From: Sinorhizobium fredii USDA 257
GTDB taxonomy: Bacteria; Pseudomonadota; Alphaproteobacteria; Rhizobiales; Rhizobiaceae
DNA: 64,000 bases
Assembly (NCBI RefSeq): GCF_000265205.3
Contig: NC_018000.1
Coordinates: forward strand, 1,860,001-1,924,000
Direction: 5' to 3'
This document shows positions 63,932-64,000 of the stretch, piece after piece. Below the pieces are notes generated by a model. That model did not search any database. It worked only from the letters and a program-made list of their open reading frames with translations, and was not told the DNA's origin. The first letter of the stretch is position 1; each line of letters starts with the position of its first letter. A program made the translations under genes and the position numbers.

Positions 63932-64000
63932 GCTCCCCTCCTACTTTCTGATGAACCCACTGGAATCGACGTGACAGCTCATGCTCGAAGTCGCTTGGGA

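Noticed and set aside
1..64000. CRISPR arrays, tRNA or rRNA genes, prophage modules
   Set aside because: No short regularly spaced repeats, no structural RNA signatures and no phage structural genes were seen on reading both strands.

Overview
The window looks like an accessory replicon (plasmid or chromid) or genomic island of an alphaproteobacterium, most likely in the Rhizobiales. It is GC-rich. It is packed with amino-acid, organic-acid and sugar catabolic genes, solute transporters and many local regulators (LacI, LysR, IclR, GntR, TetR, cupin). The lipoyl synthase and glycosyltransferase are rhizobial in type. This taxonomic call is an inference from gene content. No rRNA, tRNA, CRISPR array, phage or complete insertion sequence was recognised.

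Layout. 1-5.9 kb: end of a cupin regulator, two SDRs, an NCS1 permease, decayed pepT and lrp fragments, and a family-2 glycosyltransferase. 5.9-17.1 kb: lipA, then bhcDCBA with divergent bhcR, which is the beta-hydroxyaspartate cycle that assimilates glyoxylate. It is directly followed by glcFED (glycolate oxidase) and a GntR regulator, so the block reads as glycolate to glyoxylate to iminosuccinate/aspartate. 17.2-21.3 kb: biotin carboxylase, fused pxpBC and pxpA (5-oxoprolinase). 21.4-27.1 kb: a frameshifted sugar ABC ATPase, two very similar LacI repressors and an inositol-dehydrogenase-like gene, with copies of an operator close to TGTnAACGnTnACA. 27.2-34.2 kb: LysR, a PLP dehydratase/racemase, a DUF4392 D-glutamate-cyclase-like gene and a broken ridA, then a leftward set (SDR, GlcG/HbpS, DUF1445, OsmC, monooxygenase).

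34.3-55.9 kb is the most striking part: a tandem amplification. A unit of about 9.26 kb occurs twice, followed by a partial third copy. The unit holds a lipoyl/alpha-beta-hydrolase E2, E1 beta and E1 alpha of an acetoin-dehydrogenase-like complex, an ABC permease and binding protein, a TIM-barrel epimerase, a Gfo/Idh/MocA dehydrogenase, a truncated receptor and an SDR. The ends show two versions (a and b) of an E2-E1beta-E1alpha module. The middle copy has a b-type left end and an a-type right end, as expected from unequal crossing-over between direct repeats. Copies 1 and 2 appear to differ only by about eight single-base indels, several of which break genes. That pattern points to sequencing or assembly error and to caution about copy number.

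56-64 kb: the b-type module belongs to a leftward operon that begins with a spermidine/putrescine-type ABC transporter (Tat-exported binding protein, ATPase, and one protein fusing both permeases), an SDR and an Asp-nucleophile alpha/beta hydrolase. A TetR gene is divergent, with a perfect inverted repeat between them. A BKACE (DUF849) gene closes the window. The two least-described systems here are this transporter-SDR-hydrolase-E1/E2-SDR operon and the inositol-like uptake/oxidation genes wired to a second copy of the same dehydrogenase.
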